Shown: one piece after another, positions 8,170 to 16,714 of the stretch | Position numbering within the stretch: position 1 is the stretch's first letter | How the letters are laid out: the number at the start of each line of letters is the position of its first letter | DNA from: Bryobacteraceae bacterium | Lineage (GTDB): Bacteria; Acidobacteriota; Terriglobia; Bryobacterales; Bryobacteraceae | DNA length: 64,000 nt | Reading direction: 5' to 3' | NCBI GenBank assembly: GCA_947458745.1 | Contig: CANGYQ010000006.1 | Span: forward strand, 124,001 to 188,000 | The notes under the pieces: generated by a model | Databases searched by the model: none | What the model saw: only the letters and a program-made list of their open reading frames with translations | Told to the model about the DNA's origin: nothing | Made by a program: the position numbers and the translations under genes

Positions 8170-10357
8170 TCCGTTCCCCAAGCGCCGCTTCCACTGCCTT
8201 GCGCGTATAGGGCAACGGGTGCGGCGCCCCTTTTGCCCAACCATCCACCAGATCCCGGTAGTGCTTGGACGCGGGGTCCGCCACCTCACCGGGAATATTC
8301 GTAATCACCGAATTATCCCAGTTTGACGGATCCAATACTTGTTTGTATGAAGCGCCGTGATTCATGGCGAACGGGCGCGCCGGGGGCCACCCGGCCGCCC
8401 GCACAGTGTTCGCATCGCCCGGCGTAGGGAATGGCGGGATGTGCCACTCGGGTCGATTGATGGGGTGGCGCAACGAAAGCTGATGCACCTTGCCCCACTG
8501 CCATTGCGCCATTTCGGTACCTTGCGTCTTCTCAATCTCAGCCAGTGCGGTGCGGAGGGCGGTGGAAAGCCCCGGATGATTCGGCGTTGCCTCCAGCGTC
8601 TTCAGCAGCGTCATCTGATTCGTGCGGCGGCCCAACTCCGGCCCAAAGACGGCGACGGGCAGACGCAGCATCCAGGTCTCCCAAATCAATGCCTCCGCTG
8701 ATTCCACCGTCATCCGCGCATCCCAGTTCAGCAGCCGCTTCTTGATCTCCTCCGCTCGGGCATCGGGAGCCGTCCACTGCTTCAACACGCCCTGAAAGCG
8801 GCGCGCGGGCAGCGAGAGCACGTCGTAATGCATCCGGGTGAAGTCTTCAATCGAAAACTTCTTCTTCTCCGCCAGCATCTCCTTCACCCGCTGCTCACGG
8901 AACGGCAACGCCCACTCGTAGCTGAACACATGCTTAAAGCCATCGGGCGTGATGCGCGAATTGGCCGTCGCCACAAAGTGGTTGGCCGGATTGTAGGATT
9001 GCGGGTGCTCGGAAAGCGGCAGCCAGCCGGACCAGTCGTACTCGCCGCTCTCACCCGGCACCGGCAGCAACCCGTTTCCGCTCTTGCGCACGGGGGCCAA
9101 GCCCGCCGCGATCCAGCCAATGTTGCCCGCGCGGTCTGCATAGATCAGGTTCTCCGACGGCGCCTTGAAGTTCGCGGTGGCCTGCTTGAACTCGCCCCAG
9201 TTTTTGGCCCGCGCCAAACCCAAAGCAGCCAGATAGCCCGCCCCGCCCGGTTCCGCCCCCACCCACTTCAGCGCCACCGCGAGATTGCGCTTCTGGTCTT
9301 CATAGATCACCGGACCGTGCACGGTGTACTTCAACTGCGCCACCACCGGCGCGGCACCCTTCACGGGGATCGGTGTCTCTTCAATCTCCAGTTCGCGCCA
9401 TTCGCCCTTGTAGCGATACTGTTTGGGGTTCGATGGGTTCAACTGCTCCACGAACAGGTCCTGCTGGTCAATGCCGACGATGGTGAAGCCGAAGGCCACC
9501 TCTTCGTTGTGGCCCAGCGCAATGCCGGGCAGCGCCGGTTCACCGGCACCGATGATGTTCCAGCCGGGGGCCACCAGATGCACGGTCTTGCGCAGCGAAG
9601 GGTTGGAGATGGTGCGGTGCGGATCGTTGGCCAGCAGCGGCTTGCCCGTCGTGGTCATGGTGCCATCCACCACCCAGTTGTTGGACCCATCGTCAAACCG
9701 CACTTCACCCACCGCCGCCTGATAGTCCCGTACGATCTCGGCCGTGATCTGCTTTAAGTCAAGGCCCTGGGGCACGGTGATCTTGACGAACGGATCCGGC
9801 GGAAGCATTTTCTGCACCGTGTCCAGGCCAAAGCGCTGGATATCCAGCGCGCGCGTCACTTCCAGCGTCGCGTTGCGCAGCATTTGCAGGCCCGCAATAC
9901 GCGCCGTGACGTCTTCCGCCTGCCACAGGCCGGGGTCGTAGCCCGCTGCCGCAAACTCCGGCGGACGCTTACCCTTCAGCGATTCGATGTAGGCGTTGAT
10001 GCCCCGCGTGAAGGCCATCGCGATGGGCATCGCATCGGGAGAGTAGCTGCGCCATTCGTCGTTCCAGTTGCCGCGATACCGCACCAGGCGGGCAATGCGA
10101 TCCCGCGCGACAAACTTGGGCCCCAGCACTTCGGCCAGCTTGCCGGTGCCGGTACGGCGCCACAGGTCGATCTGGAACAGCCGGTCCCGCGCGGTGATGT
10201 AGCCTTGCGCAAAGAACAGGTCGTGCGAGTTCTCCGCGTAGATATGCGGCACGCCCCACTTGTCACGCAGCACCTCCACCTTGGCCTTCAAGGCCGGAAG
10301 TTTCACCGTCTCGGCGGATGCCGCCAGGGCGAGTAACAAGACAAACGTAAGCCGCAT
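8153..10357 (-). CDS. Penicillin acylase family (Ntn) secreted amidohydrolase
   Basis: This 734-residue precursor has a signal peptide (MRLTFVLLLALAASAE) and the layout of self-cleaving Ntn hydrolases of the penicillin acylase/AHL acylase group. An alpha region comes first (KVEVLRDKWGVPHIYAEN). A linker then ends at the conserved cleavage site DGSNNWVV, where Ser225 would become the N-terminal nucleophile of the beta chain. The motifs NDPH and FGFTIVG follow. Such enzymes split amide bonds of acylated compounds in the periplasm. The actual substrate (beta-lactam, acyl-homoserine lactone or lipopeptide) cannot be told from sequence. It begins 29 bp after the enoyl-CoA hydratase gene and overlaps the TonB gene. 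A TACAAT lies 8 nt upstream of the ATG. Confidence 0.92.
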   Translation of the reverse strand: MRLTFVLLLALAASAETVKLPALKAKVEVLRDKWGVPHIYAENSHDLFFAQGYITARDRLFQIDLWRRTGTGKLAEVLGPKFVARDRIARLVRYRGNWNDEWRSYSPDAMPIAMAFTRGINAYIESLKGKRPPEFAAAGYDPGLWQAEDVTARIAGLQMLRNATLEVTRALDIQRFGLDTVQKMLPPDPFVKITVPQGLDLKQITAEIVRDYQAAVGEVRFDDGSNNWVVDGTMTTTGKPLLANDPHRTISNPSLRKTVHLVAPGWNIIGAGEPALPGIALGHNEEVAFGFTIVGIDQQDLFVEQLNPSNPKQYRYKGEWRELEIEETPIPVKGAAPVVAQLKYTVHGPVIYEDQKRNLAVALKWVGAEPGGAGYLAALGLARAKNWGEFKQATANFKAPSENLIYADRAGNIGWIAAGLAPVRKSGNGLLPVPGESGEYDWSGWLPLSEHPQSYNPANHFVATANSRITPDGFKHVFSYEWALPFREQRVKEMLAEKKKFSIEDFTRMHYDVLSLPARRFQGVLKQWTAPDARAEEIKKRLLNWDARMTVESAEALIWETWMLRLPVAVFGPELGRRTNQMTLLKTLEATPNHPGLSTALRTALAEIEKTQGTEMAQWQWGKVHQLSLRHPINRPEWHIPPFPTPGDANTVRAAGWPPARPFAMNHGASYKQVLDPSNWDNSVITNIPGEVADPASKHYRDLVDGWAKGAPHPLPYTRKAVEAALGERIELIP

Positions 10358-10386
10358 GACACGCTATTGTAGCGGCCTGCTGGACA

Positions 10387-11142
10387 CTACTTGAGCGATG
10401 GCCACTCCGGCCGGCGCTTCTCTCGGAACGCGGCCAGCCCTTCGGCAAAGTCCGGACCCGACAGCACCGGAGCACGCAGTTCGAGTGCCCGGAGGGCGAG
10501 CGCTTCCATCCCCGGATCCCGCGCCAGTTCCATACCCGCGCGCACCGCCACCGGCGAAGCATTGGCGATCGTTTCGGCAATGGCAAAGGCGCGATCTTCC
10601 AACTCCACTTCCGGCACTACTTCCTGCACCAAGCCCCATTGCAAAGCCTCATGCGTGCCGAACAGGCGACCGGTCAACGCCAGCGACATGACGCGACGCT
10701 CACCCAAAGCCGCCACCATCGCGGGCCAGATCACAAACGGCCAGATGCCAATGCGGATCTCGGTCAAACCAAACTGCGCACCCTGTGCTGTGATGGCGAC
10801 ATGCGCGTTGGCCACCAAGCCCAGCCCACCACCCAATGCCGGACCCTGCACTGCGGCAATGATCGGCACGGTGGAACGATGACGCAAGGTGAACAGCGTC
10901 GAGTGGATCTCGGTCGCCTGCGGCGTAGGGTCATCCAGATCCATGCCCGCTGAGAAGGTCTTGCCCTCCGCATCCAGCAGAATCGCGCCCGTGGGCTGCT
11001 CCACTGCCGTCACCGTGACGGCTTCCACCAAGGCCGCGCAGAGCTCAGCGCTCAATGCATTACGTTTCGCGGGCCGCGCAAGCGTCAAATGCAGCACCCG
11101 CCCTTCGCGAGCAACTTTCAAAACGCCACTAGCCAAGTTCAT
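10387..11142 (-). CDS. Enoyl-CoA hydratase/isomerase family protein, LiuC/AtuE-like
   Basis: A 251-residue crotonase-fold protein. The oxyanion-hole segments AEGKTFSAGMDLDD and GPALGGGLGLVANAHVA are clear, as is FGLTEIRIGIWP, which carries the general acid/base Glu. The other Glu of classical hydratases (GGGxE) is replaced: GGGLGL is the form usual in methylglutaconyl-CoA and isohexenylglutaconyl-CoA hydratases. With an adjoining biotin-dependent carboxyltransferase and AtuA, this favours hydration of a 3-methylglutaconyl-type CoA ester made by carboxylation of a branched enoyl-CoA. The start overlaps the upstream gene by 14 nt, so it is translationally coupled. Confidence 0.88.
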   Translation of the reverse strand: MNLASGVLKVAREGRVLHLTLARPAKRNALSAELCAALVEAVTVTAVEQPTGAILLDAEGKTFSAGMDLDDPTPQATEIHSTLFTLRHRSTVPIIAAVQGPALGGGLGLVANAHVAITAQGAQFGLTEIRIGIWPFVIWPAMVAALGERRVMSLALTGRLFGTHEALQWGLVQEVVPEVELEDRAFAIAETIANASPVAVRAGMELARDPGMEALALRALELRAPVLSGPDFAEGLAAFREKRRPEWPSLK

Positions 11143-11458
11143 CCTCCGTCACTTCGATCTCGAGGCCCAGCAATTGCGATCCAAAGATCTTGCCCTGCGC
11201 ATCCAGGCGTAGCGACACAGTGCCACCACCGTCGAGCGCCTCTTCCAGCACAAAGTTCAAGGCCGCCACATTGGGCAGCTCATAGCGCGTCACCGGACCA
11301 TGGACCAGGTCGCTGAAGTAGTGCTTCACCCGCTCCGCCGTCACCTCGCGCAGCAGCACTGGGTAATACCGCGGGTCGCGAGCGATCACGCCAATGTTGG
11401 ACAAGTCGCCCTTGTCACCGGACCGCGTATGGGCGATGCGTTCGAGCGTGATCTTCAT
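11129..11458 (-). CDS. AtuA C-terminal-domain-like protein (split AtuA, small part)
   Basis: A 109-residue protein beginning RIAHTRSGDKGDLSNIGVIA. This corresponds to the C-terminal ferredoxin-like domain found at the end of long AtuA proteins. Here it is encoded separately, overlapping the large AtuA gene by 4 nt (ATGA) and the hydratase gene by 14 nt. The molecular role of AtuA proteins is not established; they are genetically linked to acyclic terpene (citronellol/geraniol) and leucine-type degradation. It is presumably a partner subunit of the 420-residue protein. Confidence 0.85.
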   Translation of the reverse strand: MKITLERIAHTRSGDKGDLSNIGVIARDPRYYPVLLREVTAERVKHYFSDLVHGPVTRYELPNVAALNFVLEEALDGGGTVSLRLDAQGKIFGSQLLGLEIEVTEDELG

Positions 11459-12717
11459 GCCACCACCTCCACCCGCGTCTTCACCTGATCGCGATCGAGA
11501 TATGCCGGAGCATAGGCCACGATCTCTCGCACCGCCGGGCGGCCTTCGCCATAGCCCGTGCCACCGGGCGGGCCCGACAGCACCAGCGGAATCATCTCCC
11601 GCGTAAAGCGGTCCACGGCCTTGCGGTCCTTGCCACGGACACCAAAGCGGAGCTGCATCAGTTGATCGTCGCCCAGATACTCGGCATGCATGGCGTCGAA
11701 GGGCAGCCGCAATTGGGCGATCCGCTCGCGGACCGTAGCCTCAGCAATCTCGCAGCGGCGGCGCGCCTGCGGTCCAGGAAACGTAATCGTGCCGATCGAC
11801 CGCCAGCCCGCGTGATAGCTGATGGAGACCTTCAGCTTCTGGGGGCGTGGCTGGCCCTTGACGCCGGAGACATGCGCGTCCTTGAGAGTAATGGTGGTGA
11901 AGTTGGCAATCACATCGGGCGTGAAGTACTGCCGCGGGTCTTGGATCTCATAGACCAACTGCTCCTTGATGCAGGCATCGCAGATCACGCCGCCCGTGCC
12001 GGAATGCTTGGTGACGCGGAAGGTTCCATCAGGCTCGGCTTCCAGGATCGGATAGCCAATGTTGGCCGGGTCCGGCAGCGTCTCCCAGGCAGCGCTGCAA
12101 TTGCCGCCGGTGGCTTGCGTACCGCATTCGATGATGTGGCCGCCAACGATACCGGAGGCCAAACGGTCCCAATCATCTTCCGCCCAGCCAAACTCATGCA
12201 CCATGGCAGCCAGGGCCAACGCCGCATCGGCGATGCGGCCACCGATCACCACGTCGGCTCCAGTGGCCAAGGCTTCCGCCACCGGGAACGCACCGATGTA
12301 GGCATTGGCCGATAGGATCTGCGGACGGATCGCGGCGATCTGTTCGCTGAATTCGTCACCCAAGTCATCCAGGCGGTCCATCAGGTCGTCACCCAACACC
12401 ACGGCCACCTTCAACCCCGGCGCGAGTCGCTTCACTTCACGCGCACAGGCCAGCGGATTGACGCCGCCCGCGTTGGCAATCACCTTCACGCGGCCCGCGA
12501 TCTCCGCAGCCAGGCGCGCCATCAACGGCGGAAAGTCTCGCGCATATCCGAGCGCGGGGTCTTCCTTGCGTTGCTTCTGCAAGATCGACATCGTGACCTC
12601 GGCCAGATAGTCCAGCGTCAGGTAGTCGAGCGGCCCTTGCTCCACCATGCGCACGGGCGCTTCCAGCCAGTCGCCCCAAAAGCCTTGCGCATTGCCGATG
12701 CGGATCATGCGGTGCAC
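11455..12717 (-). CDS. AtuA family protein (DUF1446), large part
   Basis: A 420-residue cytoplasmic protein with family landmarks: IRIGNAQGFWGDW at the start, LDYLTLDYLAEVTMSIL, KVIANAGGVNPLACA, GADVVIGGRIADAALALA and ECGTQATGGNCSA. AtuA is named from the acyclic terpene utilisation cluster of pseudomonads; its reaction is unknown. The start overlaps the carboxyltransferase stop by 13 nt and the stop overlaps the small AtuA gene by 4 nt, so all three are likely made together. The gene spells the usual long AtuA as two polypeptides, a known arrangement. Confidence 0.88.
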   Translation of the reverse strand: MHRMIRIGNAQGFWGDWLEAPVRMVEQGPLDYLTLDYLAEVTMSILQKQRKEDPALGYARDFPPLMARLAAEIAGRVKVIANAGGVNPLACAREVKRLAPGLKVAVVLGDDLMDRLDDLGDEFSEQIAAIRPQILSANAYIGAFPVAEALATGADVVIGGRIADAALALAAMVHEFGWAEDDWDRLASGIVGGHIIECGTQATGGNCSAAWETLPDPANIGYPILEAEPDGTFRVTKHSGTGGVICDACIKEQLVYEIQDPRQYFTPDVIANFTTITLKDAHVSGVKGQPRPQKLKVSISYHAGWRSIGTITFPGPQARRRCEIAEATVRERIAQLRLPFDAMHAEYLGDDQLMQLRFGVRGKDRKAVDRFTREMIPLVLSGPPGGTGYGEGRPAVREIVAYAPAYLDRDQVKTRVEVVA

Positions 12718-14243
12718 GCCTCCAGCGCAAAACTGAGAATGTCACGCGTCTTCAGCGGATCGATCAACGCATCCACATGCCCGCGCGCCGCGGCATGCTT
12801 GGCATCGAGCCACAGTTCGTAGTTGGCCCGCGTTGCGGCAATGCGCTCTTCAATCTCGGGCGGCAGTGGCTGGCCTGCAGCCTTGTACTTGGCCATCTCC
12901 GGCCCATGCACGGCCTGCACCGCCGCGTCGCCTTCCATCACGCCGATGCGGGCGGTGGGCCAGCCAAAGGTGAAGTTCGGGTCAAAGCCCTGGCCCGCCA
13001 TCGCGTAGTAACCAGCGCCGGAGGCATGGTTGAGCGTCAGCACGATCTTGGGCACGGTGGCGCAGGCCATCGATTCCACCATGTCCGCCCCGGCGCGAAT
13101 GATGCCGCCTTGTTCCGCCTCCACACCCACCATAAAGCCCGAGACATCCTGCAGGTAGATCAACGGCATACCCAAACGTTCCGCCGTCTCCACAAAGTAA
13201 GCCACCTTGCGGGCGGACTCCGTGTAGACGATGCCGCCCAGCCGCGGCTTCGATCCCGGCGCACCTTTCAGGAACCCGCGTCGATTCGCAATCACGCCCA
13301 CCGGGCGGCCATGCAAGCGGGCGTTGGCGCACAGCAATTCCGGCGCATGGTGCGGCTGAAACTCCATCCAACTATCCGCGTCAAACAGCCGCGCGGTGAT
13401 CTGCTCCACGTCGTAGGGCAGGCGATGGTCAGCGGGCAGGACATCATAGAGGCCCTCAGCGGATAGAGCAGGCATTTCGCCATACAGCGGCTCCCGGGGA
13501 GCACCCAGGTCTCGCACGCGGGCGCGAATTTGTTTCAAACAATCCTGGTCATCGGTGGCCGTGAAGTGGGCCACGCCACTCACGGTGGTATGCATGGTGG
13601 CACCACCCAAGGACTCGGCATCGGTCTGCTGGCCGGTGGCGCCCTTCACCAGATTCGGCCCGCCCAAGCCCATAAAGCTGGTCTTCTCCACCATGATGAT
13701 CACGTCCGACAGCGCAGGCAGATACGCCCCGCCCGCAATGCACATGCCCATCACGGCCGCGATCTGCGGGATCTTCAGGCGGCGGCGCATGAGTGAGTTG
13801 TAGTAGAAGATTCTGGCCGCACCATACTGGCCGGGGAAGATGCCGTCCTGGTAGGGCAGGTTGACGCCGGCTGAATCCACCAGATAGATAATCGGCAACC
13901 GGTTCTTCATGGCGATCTCTTGCGCACGAAGAATCTTGTGGATCGTCTCCGGCCACCACGCCCCGGCTTTCACCGTGGCATCGTTGGCGACAATCACCAC
14001 CGGCCGGTTCTCGACACGAGCCACGCCTGTCACCACACCCGCCGCCGGAGCCTGCCAGTCGTACTTGTCGTAGGCGATCAGCAGGCCGGTTTCGAGAAAC
14101 AGACTACCGGGATCAATCAGCGCCGCAATGCGCTCCCGTGCCGTCAGCTTGCCATCGCGGTGCTGCTTGTCGATCTTGGCTGCGCCGCCGCCTTGGCGAA
14201 GCCGGTCTTCAAGAACAGCCAGTTGCTCGACGAGATCCCTCAT
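12705..14243 (-). CDS. Acyl-CoA carboxylase carboxyltransferase (beta) subunit
   Basis: A 512-residue biotin-dependent carboxyltransferase of the propionyl-/methylcrotonyl-/geranyl-CoA carboxylase beta family. It carries the acyl-CoA-binding N-half (IDPGSLFLETGLLIAYDKYDW, VNLPYQDGIFPGQYGAARIFY) and the carboxybiotin-binding C-half (VGVIANRRGFLKGAPGSKP, GIIRAGADMVESMACA, NHASGAGYYAMAGQ). The insert NLPYQDGIFP is characteristic of methylcrotonyl/geranyl-type enzymes. No biotin-carboxylase/biotin-carrier alpha subunit is encoded in the window, so it must come from elsewhere or be lacking. It is first gene of the long minus-strand operon. A TATCCT lies 8 nt upstream of the ATG and no Shine-Dalgarno sequence is visible. 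Confidence 0.93.
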   Translation of the reverse strand: MRDLVEQLAVLEDRLRQGGGAAKIDKQHRDGKLTARERIAALIDPGSLFLETGLLIAYDKYDWQAPAAGVVTGVARVENRPVVIVANDATVKAGAWWPETIHKILRAQEIAMKNRLPIIYLVDSAGVNLPYQDGIFPGQYGAARIFYYNSLMRRRLKIPQIAAVMGMCIAGGAYLPALSDVIIMVEKTSFMGLGGPNLVKGATGQQTDAESLGGATMHTTVSGVAHFTATDDQDCLKQIRARVRDLGAPREPLYGEMPALSAEGLYDVLPADHRLPYDVEQITARLFDADSWMEFQPHHAPELLCANARLHGRPVGVIANRRGFLKGAPGSKPRLGGIVYTESARKVAYFVETAERLGMPLIYLQDVSGFMVGVEAEQGGIIRAGADMVESMACATVPKIVLTLNHASGAGYYAMAGQGFDPNFTFGWPTARIGVMEGDAAVQAVHGPEMAKYKAAGQPLPPEIEERIAATRANYELWLDAKHAAARGHVDALIDPLKTRDILSFALEACTA

Positions 14244-14257
14244 TCGCCTGTAGGATA
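14227..14257. promoter_or_regulatory. Overlapping divergent -10 elements between carboxylase operon and 14264 gene
   Basis: Only 20 bp separate the two divergent start codons. On the plus strand TCGACG (14227-14232), an 18-bp spacer, TAGGAT (14251-14256) and then 7 nt lead to the GTG at 14264. On the minus strand the same bases read TATCCT (14257-14252), 8 nt before the ATG at 14243. Both transcripts would be leaderless or nearly so, and the two polymerases would exclude each other. Confidence 0.4.
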
Positions 14258-14263
14258 GCGGAC

Positions 14264-14779
14264 GTGAGACCGTGGATCGTTTTGGCCTTGGCTGCCTTAC
14301 CAGCGTTGGCCCACAACTTTAGCGCCAGCCGCAGCGAGTTGACGCTGGAAGGCAATGGCTTGGCGCGCCTGGAAGTACACCTGCCGGCGAGCGAAGTGGA
14401 GCATCTGGCGCAAGCCAATCGCGCCCTGCTGCGCCACTTCCGGATCAACAACGAAGGGGCGATCAGCCAGCAGTGCGAGTATCTGCCGGATGAACTGGTG
14501 TGCCGCGGCAAGTTCTTCGCCACCGAACCGCTGGAGATCGAGTGCCGCCTGCCGGAAGCGGTACTGCCACAGCACATCCACTCGATGAAGTTTCAAGATC
14601 AGAACATCGTCTTCACCGGAGCCATCGTCCGGGCAGTACCCGGGCAGGGCCCGCCGCTAGTGTTGCTGGTGGCGCTGGCCGTGACGCTGCTGGCCGCGAC
14701 TTTGGCTGGTAGCCGCTGGTTGCGGCGAAAGGGCAGCGACCGCTCCGTTGCCGTCGCGGCTCGGTCTGACGTGCCTTAA
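14264..14779 (+). CDS. Membrane-anchored extracytoplasmic protein of unknown function
   Basis: 171 residues with a short signal peptide (RPWIVLALAALPALA), an extracytoplasmic domain of about 120 residues starting HNFSASRSELTLEGNGL and a C-terminal membrane helix (VLLVALAVTLLAATLAG) followed by RRK. The N-terminal pattern (AHxxS...ELT.EG..) vaguely resembles the extracytoplasmic region of HupE/UreJ-2-like proteins, but this is weak. Start: GTG 14264. The frame is open 42 codons further upstream, but that part is antisense to the carboxylase gene. The last codons coincide with a repeat copy (14738-14764), and the stop interlocks with that of tpiA. Confidence 0.6.
   Translation: MRPWIVLALAALPALAHNFSASRSELTLEGNGLARLEVHLPASEVEHLAQANRALLRHFRINNEGAISQQCEYLPDELVCRGKFFATEPLEIECRLPEAVLPQHIHSMKFQDQNIVFTGAIVRAVPGQGPPLVLLVALAVTLLAATLAGSRWLRRKGSDRSVAVAARSDVP
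14738..14764 (+). repeat. REP-like repeat, copy 1
   Basis: A 27-nt unit with core GTCGCGGCTCGG. It matches 24 of 27 positions with the copy at 18116-18142 in the same orientation. This copy falls inside the last codons of the 14264 gene (encoding DRSVAVAAR), just before its stop. Confidence 0.5.
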
Positions 14780-15495
14780 AAGTTGACGACTTTGCCGAAC
14801 GACGCCGCGTCGAGGCTGGCACCACCGACCAGAGCGCCATCGATGTCGGGCTGCGACATCAGGCCCGTGACGTTGTCCGGCTTGACGCTGCCGCCGTACA
14901 GGATACGGACATCGACCGGCAGCAGGGAGCGCAGATAGGCATGCGCGGCTTGCGCCATTTCGGGCGTGGCCACTTTGCCGGTACCGATGGCCCAGACGGG
15001 TTCATAGGCGATCACGATCTTGGCGAGGTCATCGCCCAGGGGCAGAATGCCGCCGTCGAACTGGGTCTTCAAGACGGATTCAGTTTGGCCCGCTTCACGC
15101 TCGGCCAACGTCTCGCCCACACAAACGATGGGCTTCAAACCCGCGGCTAGAGCGGCCTTCGTACGGTCGAGCACGGTGGCATCGGTTTCACCAAAGAACT
15201 GGCGGCGTTCGCTGTGACCGATGATCACCCACTTGGCGCCGGAGGCCAGCAGCATGGGGCCGGAGATTTCGCCGGTGAACGCGCCTTCGTTCTTCCAGTA
15301 GAGGTTCTGGCCGCCGATCTCGACATTGGAACCAGCCGTGGCTTCCACGGCCGCGGCGATGTCGATGAAGGGCGGGCAGATCACCACGTCGTGAGCGGAA
15401 GCAGAAACCAGGGGCACGAAGACGGAGAAGAACTCCTTGGTTTCGGCCGGGGTCTTGTACATCTTCCAGTTGCCAGCAAGCAGGGGTTTGCGCAT
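14776..15495 (-). CDS. tpiA: Triosephosphate isomerase
   Basis: A 239-residue TIM barrel that interconverts dihydroxyacetone phosphate and glyceraldehyde 3-phosphate in glycolysis and gluconeogenesis. The N-terminal catalytic Lys is in GNWKMYK, the catalytic His is His94 in IIGHSERR, and the catalytic Glu is Glu165 in AYEPVWAIGTGK. The phosphate-binding ILYGGSVKPDN is present. The length is slightly shorter than the usual about 250. It lies 7 bp downstream of the phosphodiesterase gene on the same strand. Its stop codon interlocks with that of the convergent 14264 gene (TTAA). Confidence 0.98.
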   Translation of the reverse strand: MRKPLLAGNWKMYKTPAETKEFFSVFVPLVSASAHDVVICPPFIDIAAAVEATAGSNVEIGGQNLYWKNEGAFTGEISGPMLLASGAKWVIIGHSERRQFFGETDATVLDRTKAALAAGLKPIVCVGETLAEREAGQTESVLKTQFDGGILPLGDDLAKIVIAYEPVWAIGTGKVATPEMAQAAHAYLRSLLPVDVRILYGGSVKPDNVTGLMSQPDIDGALVGGASLDAASFGKVVNF

Positions 15496-15502
15496 GAACT
15501 TT

Positions 15503-16669
15503 TTAGTTTAGCGAGACACCCAACACTCGCGCCAACCGGCCGGCGATGGAGAGCATGTCGATCTCGGGCGTCTTGCCCGCCTTAATGCCGGGGCCGCGCA
15601 GGATGAAGGTGCTGCGATAGTCCGGGCGGGCGGGCCATTGGCCGTGATTGCCTTTCTCGTGCGGGGGCAGCGTGATGGCGGTATTTGCAAGGTCGCGGGT
15701 GAACTGCGCATGCTCCACCGGCTCATAGGCGGTGACAGCGCCCGAGATGAACGGCACGAAGCGGCTGAGTTCAGCGCGTGGAATCTCGCGGCCGATAGCG
15801 AACTCCGGCGGGGCATTCTTCAACCGCGCAGCTTCTTCGGGCGTGCGGGCAATGACGATGCCGCTGAGCGATTGCACGTTCAGCGAGGCGACGTTGATCA
15901 TGCGGTCGATGCGTTCAAAGCCGTGGTCGGCGGTGAGGCAGATGGTGGCGGACTTGGGCGCGGCGGCGACAATCTGGCCAATGTAGGTGTCCGTGCGTTC
16001 CAACTCGGCCAGCGCTTCCTTGGTGAAGGGGCCATGGTCATGCGCTACGGCGTCGTGATCGACAAAGTGCAATAGGATCAGCTTGGCGTCGGTCTTCTTG
16101 AGCATGTAGACGGTGGCGATGGCGCGGGTGCGGTCGTCCATCCATTCCTGCTGGAAAGACTTGTCGAAGGCCGTGATCTTGTCCACCAAGCCCGGCGTGC
16201 CTTTGTCGCGAATGGTGGCTAGATCCATCCAGCCGCCCTTTCGCTTCGCAAACGCTTCGGGCAGGTTGTAACTGATGCCGGCATCGACGGTGACGGGCCA
16301 AGTGATTGCCGCCGTCTTCAATCCTGCCTTCTCCGCCGCTTGCCAAAGGGTCGGCGTTTTGAGCAGCGAGACGGACCAGTAATAGTCGCCCCCTTCTTCA
16401 CGAGGCCGCCGGTTGCCCCGAATGCCATGCTCGTCGGGGCGCTTGCCGGTGATGAGTGACGTGTGCGAAGGCCAAGTGACGGTAGAGAGCACACCCACGA
16501 CACCCGAAGCCATCTCGCCTTTCTTCATCAGGCGGCGCATGTGCGGAACCTTCAGGCCTAGTTTGTCGGCATCGCGGAGGTAGCGATGGTCGAGGCCATC
16601 GACGGAGATGACGACCAGGGGAGTCTGAGCCGAGGCCAGCAAGGGGAGAAGGAGGAAGAGTTGCCGCAC
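15503..16669 (-). CDS. Secreted alkaline phosphatase superfamily phosphodiesterase/nucleotide pyrophosphatase
   Basis: A 388-residue protein with signal peptide MRQLFLLLPLLASAQ. The NPP-type metal and nucleophile sites are visible: VVISVDGLDHRYL (Asp ligand), STVTWPSHTSLITG (Thr nucleophile), HFVDHDAVAHDHGP and TADHGFERI (Asp/His ligands). Such enzymes cleave phosphodiester or pyrophosphate bonds in nucleotides or lipids outside the cytoplasm. Start: a GTG at 16669 with GATATT 6 nt upstream and no Shine-Dalgarno sequence. It lies between deoB and tpiA on one strand, a plausible nucleoside/phosphosugar salvage grouping. Confidence 0.88.
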   Translation of the reverse strand: MRQLFLLLPLLASAQTPLVVISVDGLDHRYLRDADKLGLKVPHMRRLMKKGEMASGVVGVLSTVTWPSHTSLITGKRPDEHGIRGNRRPREEGGDYYWSVSLLKTPTLWQAAEKAGLKTAAITWPVTVDAGISYNLPEAFAKRKGGWMDLATIRDKGTPGLVDKITAFDKSFQQEWMDDRTRAIATVYMLKKTDAKLILLHFVDHDAVAHDHGPFTKEALAELERTDTYIGQIVAAAPKSATICLTADHGFERIDRMINVASLNVQSLSGIVIARTPEEAARLKNAPPEFAIGREIPRAELSRFVPFISGAVTAYEPVEHAQFTRDLANTAITLPPHEKGNHGQWPARPDYRSTFILRGPGIKAGKTPEIDMLSIAGRLARVLGVSLN

Positions 16670-16714
16670 GAGATTAATATCGCTGATCTCGGGTCTGCGC
16701 AGTGTGACGATTGC

